64,000 nt of DNA from Actinomadura luteofluorescens (GTDB lineage: Bacteria > Actinomycetota > Actinomycetes > Streptosporangiales > Streptosporangiaceae), in contig NZ_JACCBA010000001.1 of NCBI RefSeq assembly GCF_013409365.1, forward strand, positions 7,316,001-7,380,000, read 5' to 3'. The notes below the pieces were generated by a model. It worked only from the letters and a program-made list of their open reading frames with translations, searched no databases and was not told the DNA's origin. Positions within the stretch are counted from its first letter, which is position 1. The number at the start of each line of letters is the position of its first letter. The position numbers and the translations under genes were made by a program. Positions 42,139-50,135 of this stretch are shown one piece after another.

Positions 42139-43266
42139 TCAGGAACCGAATACGGGGTCGGCGGGGAGCCTGCGCAGCTCGCCCGGGACCGGGGTGGCGT
42201 AGGTGTAGTCGAACAGCGTCGACACGTCCGGCGCGGGGCTCTCGTCGGCGAACGCGGCGGCGGCGTCGACCTCCGCCGTCACCTCGGCGTCGAGCCGGTC
42301 GCGCTCGTCGGCGGACAGGACGCCCGCCTCCTCCAGCTCCAGCGCGATCCGGGCCAGGGGGTCGGCGGCCTTCAGGGCCTCCTTCTCCTCCTTGGACCGG
42401 TAGCGGGCCGGGTCGACGACCGAGTGGCCCTTCAGCCGGGGGCTGACGGTCTCCAGCAGGTAGGGCCTGCTCTCGGCGCGGGCGCGCTCGACGGCGGTGC
42501 GGGCGGCGTCGCGCACCGCGACCACGTCGGCGCCGTCCACCCGCATGCTCTCCATCCGGTACGCGGCGCCGCGCCGGTACAGCTCCGGCTCGGCCGAGGA
42601 GTTCGCGACGGTGGTGCCCATGCCGAGACCGTTGTTGATCACGACGAAGACGACCGGGAGGTTCCATAGGGCGGCGATGTTCAGCGACTCGTGGAACGCT
42701 CCGATCGCGGTCGTCCCGTCGCCCATCTGGCACATGACGACCTCGTCGCCGCCCTTGTAGGAGACGGCGAGCGCCGCGCCGGCCGCGAGGGGCACCTGCC
42801 CGCCGACGATCCCGTACCCGCCGAGCAGCCGCGCCTCGGCGTCGAACAGGTGCATCGACCCGCCCCAGCCCTTGGACACGCCCGTGGACCGCCCGTACAG
42901 CTCGGCCATCACGCGGTCGGCGCCGATGCCCTTGGCAAGGGCGTAGCCGTGCTCGCGGTAGTTGGTGAACAGGTAGTCGGTGGGGCGCAGCGCGGCCATC
43001 AGCCCGACGACCGTCGCCTCCTCGCCGAGGTTCAGGTGGCAGTAACCGCCGATCTTGGCCTCGGTGTAGGCGCGGGCCGCCCGCTCCTCGAACCGCCTGA
43101 TCAGCAGCATCTGCCGGTAGTAGCCGACGAGCGTGCCGGCGTCGGCCGCCGGGGACGCCGCCTCCGGCGCCGCCGCGTCGGTCTTCGGCTCGGGGGCCTG
43201 GGCGCCGCGCGCCCTCCGGCCCCGGGCCGGTGCGGCCCTCTCAACCGACTGGACGGTGTCAGCCAT
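42139..43266 (-). CDS. pdhA: 2-oxoacid dehydrogenase E1 alpha subunit
   Basis: 375 residues with an Ala/Pro-rich N-terminal extension (about 1-45) before MLLIRRFEERAARAYTEAKI. The thiamine diphosphate motif runs from GDGTTAIGAFHESLNI to VVINN, and the phosphorylation-loop region is LETVSPRLKGHSV. GGYCHLNLGEE is characteristic of PDH-type rather than branched-chain E1. First gene of the pdhABC operon, facing a GntR gene with a palindrome between. Confidence 0.93.
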   Translation of the reverse strand: MADTVQSVERAAPARGRRARGAQAPEPKTDAAAPEAASPAADAGTLVGYYRQMLLIRRFEERAARAYTEAKIGGYCHLNLGEEATVVGLMAALRPTDYLFTNYREHGYALAKGIGADRVMAELYGRSTGVSKGWGGSMHLFDAEARLLGGYGIVGGQVPLAAGAALAVSYKGGDEVVMCQMGDGTTAIGAFHESLNIAALWNLPVVFVVINNGLGMGTTVANSSAEPELYRRGAAYRMESMRVDGADVVAVRDAARTAVERARAESRPYLLETVSPRLKGHSVVDPARYRSKEEKEALKAADPLARIALELEEAGVLSADERDRLDAEVTAEVDAAAAFADESPAPDVSTLFDYTYATPVPGELRRLPADPVFGS

Positions 43267-43334
43267 CGGCGACCCTTCCTCTGTACGGGGCAGCGCCGTA
43301 GGATCGCCACGACACTCCCGATCATCATTGATCT

Positions 43335-43346
43335 ATGATCGATCAT
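43335..43346. promoter_or_regulatory. Palindrome ATGATCGATCAT in the pdhA/gntR gap
   Basis: A perfect 12-bp palindrome in an AT-rich island (43321-43360) between divergent pdhA and a GntR gene. It is the obvious candidate GntR operator and probably overlaps both promoters. Confidence 0.6.
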
Positions 43347-43415
43347 ATTGTATCTCGTACGAACCGCCCACCCGTCAAGAGGCACTTACCGGCCGTGGCG
43401 CTACGATCCAGTTTC

Positions 43416-44042
43416 GTGAAGACCTCCGACCAGCTGCTCCGCACCGGGCTCGCCGACCAGATCCGCGAGTTCATCGTGGAGGGCATCAGCTCGGGCCGGT
43501 GGGAGCCGGGGGAGCGCCTCGTCGAGCGCCGCATCGCCACCGAGCTGGGCGTGAGCCAGGGGCCCGTCCGGGAGGCGCTGCGCCAGCTGGAGGCGCAGCG
43601 GCTGATCGAGACGCTGCCCAACCGGGGCGCCCGGGTCCGCGACTTCACCGAGCAGGACCTGGCCGAGATCTTCCCCGTCCGCGCCGGGCTGGAGCGGACG
43701 GCCGTGGAGCTGGCGCTGCCCCGGCTCGCCGGCCGCCTGGACGCGCTGGAGGAGCACAACCGCCGCCTCGGCGAGGCCGCGCGGGAGGGCGACCTGCACG
43801 AGCAGATGCGGCTCAGCATCGACTTCCACCGCGAGATCGTCGAGTCGGCCGGCAACCGGCTGCTCGTCTCGGTGTGGGAGGGGCTCGGCATCGAGCTGTG
43901 GACGACCCTGTCCCTGCGCCTGCACCACACGGAGATCTACTCCAAGTCGGCCGAGCACGCCGAGCTGATCGAGGCGTTCCGCCGCGCCGACCCGGCCGCG
44001 CCGCAGCTCCTGCACGACCACGTCATGAACTACGCCCCCTGA
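43416..44042 (+). CDS. GntR-family regulator, FCD type
   Basis: About 208 residues from GTG 43416. An upstream ATG at 43335 sits inside the palindrome and would add an unlikely extension. Winged helix: LADQIREFIVEGISSGRWEP, LVERRIATELGVSQGPVREA, LRQLEAQRLIETLPNRGARV. The FCD effector domain follows (about 85-205) with conserved Asp/His positions in IDFHREIVESAG and the last histidine-rich stretch, often metal-binding. It probably represses the divergent pdhABC. Confidence 0.85.
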   Translation: MKTSDQLLRTGLADQIREFIVEGISSGRWEPGERLVERRIATELGVSQGPVREALRQLEAQRLIETLPNRGARVRDFTEQDLAEIFPVRAGLERTAVELALPRLAGRLDALEEHNRRLGEAAREGDLHEQMRLSIDFHREIVESAGNRLLVSVWEGLGIELWTTLSLRLHHTEIYSKSAEHAELIEAFRRADPAAPQLLHDHVMNYAP

Positions 44043-44048
44043 CCCGCC

Positions 44049-44753
44049 CTAGCGGGCCTCGTCGCGGTAGGCCCCGGTGAGCTGGGACTCCGCGTCGTCG
44101 AGGTAGGAGCGCAGCTCCCGCTCGGCCGCCGCGAGGTCGCCGGCCGCCATCAGGTCGTGGATCCGCCGGTTGCGGGCCAGGTAGGGCTCGTGGAACTCGC
44201 GCGGCGAGCCCATCTCGTGGAAGACCAGGCGCATCTCGGCCAGCAGGTGCCGGATCATCTCGTCCACCCGCGGGCTCCCCACCAGCGCGGCGATGGCCTG
44301 GTGGAAGCGGATGTCGGCGGTGCCGACGTCCGGCCAGCGCCCGGCGGCGGCGGCGCGCTCGCCGTCCAGGACCGCGGCCTCCACCCGGCCGAGCGACCCG
44401 GCGGGGGCCTCCCGCGCGCACCGCACGCCCTCGCACTCCAGGATCCGCCGGACCCGGTAGAGGTCGGCGAGGCCGTCGGCGGTGACCCGGCGCACGAACA
44501 CGCCCCGGTTGAACTCGTGGACGAGCAGCCGCTCCTGCGCGAGCAGCCGGAACGCCTCGCGCACGGTGTTGCGCGAGACCTTGAGGGCCTCGCCCAGCTC
44601 CTCCTCGCGGACGCGCTCGCCGGGGGCGAGCCGCCCGTCGGTGATCTGCTCGCGCAGCAGGCCGGCGATCCGCGCGGCGGTGCTGGTGCGGTCGAGGTCG
44701 TGCCGGGCGGCCGCGATGTCGGTCAGCCACGAGCCCTGCGCCGGCACGGGCAT
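44049..44753 (-). CDS. GntR-family regulator, FCD type
   Basis: 234 residues. Winged helix ARIAGLLREQITDGRLAPGE, ELGEALKVSRNTVREAFRLL, AQERLLVHEFNRGVFVRRV; FCD domain from about 95 with DIRFHQAIAALVGSP. It is convergent with the other GntR gene and divergent from the NRAMP-pxpBC-ycsI operon, which it probably controls, as KipR does in the comparable Bacillus subtilis operon (there with an IclR-type regulator). Confidence 0.87.
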   Translation of the reverse strand: MPVPAQGSWLTDIAAARHDLDRTSTAARIAGLLREQITDGRLAPGERVREEELGEALKVSRNTVREAFRLLAQERLLVHEFNRGVFVRRVTADGLADLYRVRRILECEGVRCAREAPAGSLGRVEAAVLDGERAAAAGRWPDVGTADIRFHQAIAALVGSPRVDEMIRHLLAEMRLVFHEMGSPREFHEPYLARNRRIHDLMAAGDLAAAERELRSYLDDAESQLTGAYRDEAR

Positions 44754-44833
44754 CAGCCACCTTCCGGGGGTAGGCGCGGGGAGCGCGCGCGGAGGTCTGG
44801 GGCGGCCAGCCTATCCCCGGTGACGGAATACTG

Positions 44834-44868
44834 CATCAACAGGTCTCTTGATGGATTGTTGAACAATC
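44834..44868. promoter_or_regulatory. Two adjoining inverted repeats ahead of the NRAMP gene
   Basis: CATCAA-N8-TTGATG (44834-44853) abuts GATTGTT-G-AACAATC (44854-44868), a 15-bp repeat with perfect 7-bp arms of the ATTGTTnAACAAT type bound by FCD-class GntR proteins. Both lie in the gap between the GntR gene and the NRAMP gene. Confidence 0.7.
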
Positions 44869-44911
44869 TCTACCCTTGCGGAAAGTCGAACCCCCCTGGA
44901 AGGGCCCCGCC

Positions 44912-46141
44912 ATGACGGACCCAGCGACCCTCGACACCCCCACGGAACCGGCCACCCGCTCGCGTCGCGCCGCGCTCACCGGCGCCATGTTCCTGATGGC
45001 CACCAGCGCCATCGGACCCGGCTTCATCACCCAGACCACGGTGTTCACCGCCAAGCTCGGCGCCGCGTTCGCGTTCGCGATCCTGGTGTCGGTGCTGGTG
45101 GACGTCGCGATCCAGCTGAACGTGTGGCGCGTCGTCGGAGTCTCGGGGATGCGCGCCCAGGAACTCGGCAACCGCGTCCTGCCCGGCGCCGGGTACGGCC
45201 TCGCCGCGCTCGACGTGTTCGGCGGCCTGGTGTTCAACATCGGCAACGTCGCCGGCACCGCGCTCGGGCTGAACGCCCTGCTCGGCCTGGACGTCAAGAT
45301 CGGCGGCGCGGTCTCCGCGCTGGCCGCCATCGCGATCTTCCTGGTCCGGCGGGCCGGCGTCGCGATGGACCGGATCGTCGTCGTGCTCGGCGCCGTGATG
45401 ATCCTGCTGACCCTCTACGTCGCGTTCACGTCCGAGCCGCCCCTCGGCGACGCGCTCCGCCAGAGCGTCGCGCCGGAGACCGTCGACTTCCTGGTCATCA
45501 CCACGCTCATCGGCGGGACGGTTGGCGGCTACATCACCTACGCGGGCGCGCACCGCATGATCGAGTCCGGGGTGACCGGACCGGACAACGTCAAGGAGAT
45601 CAACCGCAGCGCCGTCACCGGGATCCTCGTCACCGGCCTGATGCGCGTGCTGCTGTTCCTCGCCGTGCTCGGCGTCGTCGCCGGCGGGGTGACCCTCGCC
45701 AAGGAGAACGCCCCCGCCTCGGCCTTCGAGAACGCGGCGGGCGAGGCCGGGCTGCGCGTCTTCGGCCTGATCATGTGGTCGGCGGCGATCACCTCGGTCA
45801 TCGGCGCGTCCTACACCTCCGTGTCGTTCCTGGTGTCCTTCTCGTCCTTCGTGGAGCGGCACCGCAACCGGCTGGTCGTCGCGTTCATCCTCGTCTCGGC
45901 CGCCATCTACCTCGCGATCGGGACCGCCCCGGCGAAGCTGCTCGTCCTCGCGGGCGCGCTGAACGGGCTGATCCTGCCGTTCGGGCTGGCCGTGCTGCTG
46001 TGGGCGGCCGCCCGCCGCCGCGACCTGCTCGGCGGCCACCGGTACCCGGTCTGGCTCCTGGCCATCGGCGTGGCGGCCTGGCTGCTGTCGCTCTACCTGG
46101 GCTGGAACAGCCTGTCCGGGCTCGACGACCTGTGGAAGTGA
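44912..46141 (+). CDS. NRAMP-family divalent-metal-type transporter (YcsG-like)
   Basis: 409 residues from ATG 44912, with GGAAGGG upstream. Eleven or so hydrophobic helices. TSAIGPGFITQTTVF stands where NRAMP proteins have the DPGN metal motif: here the Asp is missing, as in YcsG-type members, so it may carry something other than divalent metals. FNIGNVAGTALG and SVIGASYTSVSFL are later motifs. It leads an operon equivalent to Bacillus ycsG-kipI-kipA-ycsI. Confidence 0.85.
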   Translation: MTDPATLDTPTEPATRSRRAALTGAMFLMATSAIGPGFITQTTVFTAKLGAAFAFAILVSVLVDVAIQLNVWRVVGVSGMRAQELGNRVLPGAGYGLAALDVFGGLVFNIGNVAGTALGLNALLGLDVKIGGAVSALAAIAIFLVRRAGVAMDRIVVVLGAVMILLTLYVAFTSEPPLGDALRQSVAPETVDFLVITTLIGGTVGGYITYAGAHRMIESGVTGPDNVKEINRSAVTGILVTGLMRVLLFLAVLGVVAGGVTLAKENAPASAFENAAGEAGLRVFGLIMWSAAITSVIGASYTSVSFLVSFSSFVERHRNRLVVAFILVSAAIYLAIGTAPAKLLVLAGALNGLILPFGLAVLLWAAARRRDLLGGHRYPVWLLAIGVAAWLLSLYLGWNSLSGLDDLWK

Positions 46142-46148
46142 GGGCGGG

Positions 46149-46757
46149 GTGCGGATCCTGCCGAACGGCGACGCGGCGCTGCTGGTCGAACTGCCGGACC
46201 TGCCGGAGATGCTCGGCCTGTACGCGGCGCTCGCGGCGTCCCCGCCGCCCGGCGTCGCCGACCTCGTCCCGGCGGCCCGCACCCTGACCCTGCTGCTCGC
46301 CCCGTCCGCCGACCCGTCCGCGGTCGCCGCCGCGGTGCGCGCCACCCGGCCGGGCACGGCGGACGGCGGCGCCGGCGAGGCGGAGATCCCCGTCGTCTAC
46401 GACGGCGACGACCTCGCCGAGGTCGCCCGCCTCACCGGGCTCGCCCCGGACGAGGTCGTCGCCGCGCACACCGGGACCCCGTGGCGGGTCGCGTTCACCG
46501 GGTTCGCGCCCGGATTCGGCTACCTGGAGGGCGGCGACCCGCGGCTGGACGTCCCGCGCCGCGCGACGCCCCGCGTCCGCGTCCCGGCGGGCGCGGTCGG
46601 CCTCGCCGGGCGCTTCAGCGGCGTCTACCCGGTCGAGTCCCCGGGCGGCTGGCAGCTCATCGGGCGTACGGAGGCCGTCCTGTGGGACCTGCAGCGCGAC
46701 CCGCCCGCCCTGCTCCGCCCGGGGACGCGGGTCCGCTTCGTCCGGAGGGAACCGTGA
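46149..46757 (+). CDS. pxpB: 5-oxoprolinase subunit PxpB (KipI)
   Basis: 202 residues from GTG 46149. MRILPNGDAALLVEL at the N-terminus, and the CHAD/AHS1-type core TPWRVAFTGFAPGFGYLEGG and GLAGRFSGVYPVESPGGWQL. With PxpA and PxpC it hydrolyses 5-oxoproline to glutamate using ATP. It lies eight bases after the NRAMP stop. The last codons are part of a 20-bp duplication. Confidence 0.92.
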   Translation: MRILPNGDAALLVELPDLPEMLGLYAALAASPPPGVADLVPAARTLTLLLAPSADPSAVAAAVRATRPGTADGGAGEAEIPVVYDGDDLAEVARLTGLAPDEVVAAHTGTPWRVAFTGFAPGFGYLEGGDPRLDVPRRATPRVRVPAGAVGLAGRFSGVYPVESPGGWQLIGRTEAVLWDLQRDPPALLRPGTRVRFVRREP

Positions 46758-46780
46758 AGCTCCGGAGGGAACTTTGAAGC
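46741..46780 (+). repeat. 20-bp tandem duplication covering RBS and start of pxpC
   Basis: TCCGGAGGGAACCGTGAAGC (46741-46760) is repeated as TCCGGAGGGAACTTTGAAGC (46761-46780), 18/20 identical. The first copy's GTG overlaps the pxpB stop and opens a seven-codon frame (46754-46777, MKLRREL) ending inside the second copy's TTG start for pxpC. Confidence 0.9.
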
Positions 46781-47661
46781 GCGCTCTGGACGTTCTCCGC
46801 ACAGGACCCCTGGCGACAGTCCAGGACCTGGGCCGCTCGGGTCACGCGGCGCTCGGCGTGGGGGTGTCGGGCGCCGCGGACCCGGGCTCGTTCCGCCTCG
46901 CCAACCGGCTGCTCGGCAACCCCGAGGGGGACGCCGCGGTCGAGGTCACCTTCGGCGGCCTGCACGTGCGCTGCCGCGGCGGCGTGTTCGCCGCGGTGAC
47001 CGGTGCGCCCGCCCCGCTCCTGGTGGACGGCAGTCCCGAGGCCCCCTACTCGGTCTTCCACATCCCGGACGGCGCCGAACTGCGGATGGGCGCCCCGCCC
47101 TCAGGCCTGCGCAGCTACCTGGCCGTGCGCGGCGGCGTCGCCGTCCCGCCCGTGCTCGGGTCGCGCTCCACCGACATGCTCTCCGGGCTCGGCCCCGCCC
47201 GGCTCAAGCCCGGCGACCTCCTGCCCGTCGGCCCGCCGCCCGCCGCCGCGCCGCTCCTGGACGCCGCGCCCGTCGCACCGCCGAGCGGCGGCGACATCGC
47301 GCTGCGCGCCGTGCCCGGTCCGCGCCACGACTGGTTCGCCCCCGGCGCGCTGGACGCCCTCTTCTCCGCCGCCTACACGGTGACCAGCGAGATCGACCGG
47401 GTCGGCATGCGCCTGGACGGGCCGGGACTGGAGCACGCCGGGCGCGGCGAGCTGCCCAGCGAGGGGACGGTCACCGGGGCGCTGCAGGTCCCGCCGTCCG
47501 GGCGGCCGGTGCTGTTCCTCGCCGACCACCCGCTCACCGGCGGCTACCCCGTGATCGCGGTGGTCGCCTCCGCCGACATCGGACGCGCCGCCCAGGCCCG
47601 GCCCGGGCAGCGGCTCCGGTTCCGGCCGCACCCCGTACCGAACCTCCGGGAGGAAACATGA
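46774..47661 (+). CDS. pxpC: 5-oxoprolinase subunit PxpC (KipA, biotin-dependent carboxyltransferase-like fold)
   Basis: 295 residues from TTG 46774 with GGAGGGA upstream. [20 protein letters not shown] and [20 protein letters not shown] are the AHS2 family signature, followed by [14 protein letters not shown] and [20 protein letters not shown] near the C-terminus. Partner of PxpB. Its start lies in the second half of a 20-bp duplication. ATGA overlap with the next gene. Confidence 0.92.
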   Translation: MKRALDVLRTGPLATVQDLGRSGHAALGVGVSGAADPGSFRLANRLLGNPEGDAAVEVTFGGLHVRCRGGVFAAVTGAPAPLLVDGSPEAPYSVFHIPDGAELRMGAPPSGLRSYLAVRGGVAVPPVLGSRSTDMLSGLGPARLKPGDLLPVGPPPAAAPLLDAAPVAPPSGGDIALRAVPGPRHDWFAPGALDALFSAAYTVTSEIDRVGMRLDGPGLEHAGRGELPSEGTVTGALQVPPSGRPVLFLADHPLTGGYPVIAVVASADIGRAAQARPGQRLRFRPHPVPNLREET

Positions 47662-48449
47662 CCGCACCCCTCGACCCGGGCGCGCTCACGCCGGACCAGG
47701 CGAGGGCCCTGTTCCGGGCCGGCCTGCGCGTCCCCACGTCCGGCTGGTGCGCCGGCTGGACGCAGGCGAACCTCATCGCCGTGCCGCGCGAGTACGCCTT
47801 CGACCTGCTGCTGTTCGCGCAGCGCAACCCCAAGCCGTGCCCCGTCCTGGACGTGACCGAGCCCGGCGAGGCCTCCTCCCCGCTGTTCGCCGGGGACCTG
47901 CGCACCGACCTGCCCGGCTACGTCGTCTACGAGCACGGGGAGCCGGTCGCCGAGGTGAGCGACGTGACCGGTCACTGGCGCGAGGACCTCGTCTCGTTCC
48001 TCATCGGATGCAGCTTCACGTTCGAGGACGCCCTCCGCGAGGCCGGCGTCCCCGTCCGGCACATCGAGCAGAACCGCAACGTCCCGATGTACCGGACGAA
48101 CCGGATGTGCCGCCGCGCCGGCGAGTTCGGCGGCCCGCTCGTCGTCTCGATGCGCCCCGTCCCGGCCGCGCAGGTGGCCGACGCCGTGCGCGTGACGTCC
48201 CGGTACCCCTCCGTCCACGGCGCGCCCGTGCACGTCGGCGACCCCGTCGAGCTCGGCATCGACGACCTGTCCGCGCCGGACTTCGGCGACCCGGTCGAGA
48301 TCCGAGTCGACGAGATCCCGGTGTTCTGGGCCTGCGGCGTGACCCCGCAGGCGGCCGTGATGGCCTCCCGCCCCAAGCTCGCCATCGGGCACGCCCCCGG
48401 CCACATGGCGATCACCGACGCCCGCGACAGCCGCTACCTCGTTCCCTGA
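47658..48449 (+). CDS. ycsI: DUF1445 putative hydro-lyase (YcsI)
   Basis: 263 residues, usual length. Characteristic sequence: [33 protein letters not shown] stretch ([13 protein letters not shown]), [20 protein letters not shown], and [20 protein letters not shown] near the end. Annotated as D-glutamate cyclase/hydro-lyase type in databases; mammalian relatives make 5-oxo-D-proline from D-glutamate. That chemistry fits its operon with 5-oxoprolinase subunits. Confidence 0.9.
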   Translation: MTAPLDPGALTPDQARALFRAGLRVPTSGWCAGWTQANLIAVPREYAFDLLLFAQRNPKPCPVLDVTEPGEASSPLFAGDLRTDLPGYVVYEHGEPVAEVSDVTGHWREDLVSFLIGCSFTFEDALREAGVPVRHIEQNRNVPMYRTNRMCRRAGEFGGPLVVSMRPVPAAQVADAVRVTSRYPSVHGAPVHVGDPVELGIDDLSAPDFGDPVEIRVDEIPVFWACGVTPQAAVMASRPKLAIGHAPGHMAITDARDSRYLVP

Positions 48450-48469
48450 GCCCGGCATATTCTTCGTTC

Positions 48470-49828
48470 ATGCCCGAGATCATCGCCCCGGGCGAACGCC
48501 TCGGGGGGCGCTACCGCATCGAGCGGCCTCTCGGCGCCGGCGGCATGGCGACCGTCTGGCGCGCGGTCGACACCGTCCTCGACCGCGCCGTCGCGGTCAA
48601 GGTCCCGAAGGACGGCGGACCCGAGGAGTTCTCGCGGCGCCTGCGCCAGGAGGCGCAGGCCGCCGCGGCCCTGACCCACCCGGGCATCACCGGCGTGTAC
48701 GACTACGGCGAGCACCGGGTCGGCCGGAACGAGGCGCCGCGGCGCGAGTCGCGCCGCATCCCGTACGTGGTCATGGAGCTGCTGGACGGCGAGAGCCTGG
48801 CCGTGCGCCTGTCGCGCGGCCCGCTGCCCTGGCGGGAGGCGGCCGGGATCTGCGCACGGGTCGCCGACGCCCTGGCCGCGGCCCACGACGCCGGCATCGT
48901 GCACCGCGACATCAAGCCCGGGAACGTCTACCTCACCCCGGCCGAGGTGAAGGTCCTCGACTTCGGCATCGCGTTCACCGGGACGGCGGGCGGGCCGGTG
49001 ATGGGCACGCCCGCCTACATGGCGCCCGAACTGGTGAGCGGGACGTCCCCGACCCCGGCGGCCGACGTCTACTCCCTGGGCGTCGTCCTGCACGAATGCC
49101 TGACCGGCGCGCCGCCCACGCCCTCGTCCTCCTTCCGGAAGGGCACCCCGGACGAGGTCGCCGCACTCTGCCGCGACTGCCTCTCCCCGGACCCAGGCGC
49201 GCGCCCCACCGCCGCCGAAGCGGCCCGACTCCTGGCCGGCGCCTCCGGCGTCCAGCTCCACGCGCCGGGCGCCGCCGCGCCCGCCGGCCTTCCGCCGCAG
49301 GACCGGCCGCGGAACCCGACCCGCGTCCTCGACGACCCTGGACCGGCCCGCCGAGGGCCCGGGCGGCCGCTGCTGATCGCCGGGGTCGCGGCCGGGGCCC
49401 TGACCGCGCTGGCCGCGCTGCTGGCCGCCCTCGCGCCCGGGTCCTCCGACCAGGCCGGCGCGAGACCCCCGGCGACGTCCCCGACGGCGGGCCGGACGAC
49501 GGCCGCGCCGTCCGCGTGCTCGGTGTCGTACCGCGTCGACGGGACGTGGCCGCGGGGCTTCCAGGCGACCGTCCGCATCACCAACCTCGGCGACGGCGCG
49601 ATCGACGGCTGGACGCTGGGCTTCGCGTTCCCGGACGGGCAGGCGATCACCCAGCTGTGGAACGGCAGCCGCGCGCAGGACGGCGCGTCCGTCACGGTGA
49701 CGGCGGCGGAGTGGAACCGGTCGATCCCGGCGCACGGGACGGCCGAGTTCGGGTTCCTCGGGAGCCAGGACGGCGCCAACGGCGCGCCCTCGCGGTTCAC
49801 GCTGAACGGCGCGGAGTGCTGGCCCTGA
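48470..49828 (+). CDS. Transmembrane Ser/Thr kinase with extracellular CBM2 domain
   Basis: 452 residues from ATG 48470. A Hanks-type kinase domain (about 13-265) has the Gly loop GAGGMATVWRA, Lys44, HRDIKPGN with catalytic Asp147, DFG with Asp164, and the GTPAYMAPE activation end. A Pro-rich juxtamembrane segment leads to one helix near 301-323, then a Thr/Pro linker and a family 2 carbohydrate-binding module (350-452) bounded by Cys350 and the Cys of GAECWP, with conserved Trp residues. No PASTA repeats. It looks like a receptor reporting polysaccharide outside. It lies 307 bp before the sugar operon, same strand. Confidence 0.9.
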   Translation: MPEIIAPGERLGGRYRIERPLGAGGMATVWRAVDTVLDRAVAVKVPKDGGPEEFSRRLRQEAQAAAALTHPGITGVYDYGEHRVGRNEAPRRESRRIPYVVMELLDGESLAVRLSRGPLPWREAAGICARVADALAAAHDAGIVHRDIKPGNVYLTPAEVKVLDFGIAFTGTAGGPVMGTPAYMAPELVSGTSPTPAADVYSLGVVLHECLTGAPPTPSSSFRKGTPDEVAALCRDCLSPDPGARPTAAEAARLLAGASGVQLHAPGAAAPAGLPPQDRPRNPTRVLDDPGPARRGPGRPLLIAGVAAGALTALAALLAALAPGSSDQAGARPPATSPTAGRTTAAPSACSVSYRVDGTWPRGFQATVRITNLGDGAIDGWTLGFAFPDGQAITQLWNGSRAQDGASVTVTAAEWNRSIPAHGTAEFGFLGSQDGANGAPSRFTLNGAECWP

Positions 49829-49984
49829 ACTGCATTTCTCTCCTCCTTCGGGCCCGGAGGGCCCTCCATCGTCGACAAACGCGGCGATCGCTGGCATCGC
49901 TCCGGCTCGCCTTGGCGGCTCGCTGCGCGATCAGGTTCTCGCTTCGCTTGAACCTGCCTTCGGACGCGATCGCAGCCAGGGCCG

Positions 49985-49998
49985 TGGGAGCGCTCCCA
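49985..49998. promoter_or_regulatory. CebR/CelR-type operator TGGGAGCGCTCCCA
   Basis: Exact match to the published 14-bp palindrome bound by CebR of Streptomyces and CelR of Thermobifida, repressors released by cello-oligosaccharides. It lies 138 bp before the binding-protein start. No other copy is visible in the window. Confidence 0.85.
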
Positions 49999-50089
49999 GT
50001 ATGTCGCCGCAGGTCAGTGGGCTTGTAGCTGAATTGATGCAGGTTGTCCTATTGTGTCGCGGCTGATCGAGGGCTTAGCATCCCGGCAA

Positions 50090-50103
50090 TCGAAGCGCTT
50101 CGA
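50090..50103. promoter_or_regulatory. LacI-type operator TCGAAGCGCTTCGA, copy 1
   Basis: A perfect 14-bp palindrome with the central GCGC of LacI-family sites, 33 bp before the binding-protein gene. It recurs exactly at 58005-58018, so it is the likely target of the cluster's own LacI protein (56942). Confidence 0.85.
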
Positions 50104-50135
50104 CAGGCGCTCGGTCCCACCCCGGAGGAAGACCC

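Larger units (their letters stand above)
49829..50135 (+). promoter_or_regulatory. 307-bp gene-free control region of the sugar operon
   Basis: The left part (49830-49975) is a non-coding patchwork of inverted words (for example GCGATCGC near 49893 and again near 49960; GCTCGCCTTGGCGGCTCGCT at 49905) related to the gap at 26511-26660, and includes a possible kinase-gene terminator (GGGCCCGGAGGGCCC area near 49850). The right part contains two operators listed separately. The ribosome site GGAGGAAG lies at 50122-50129. Confidence 0.6.
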
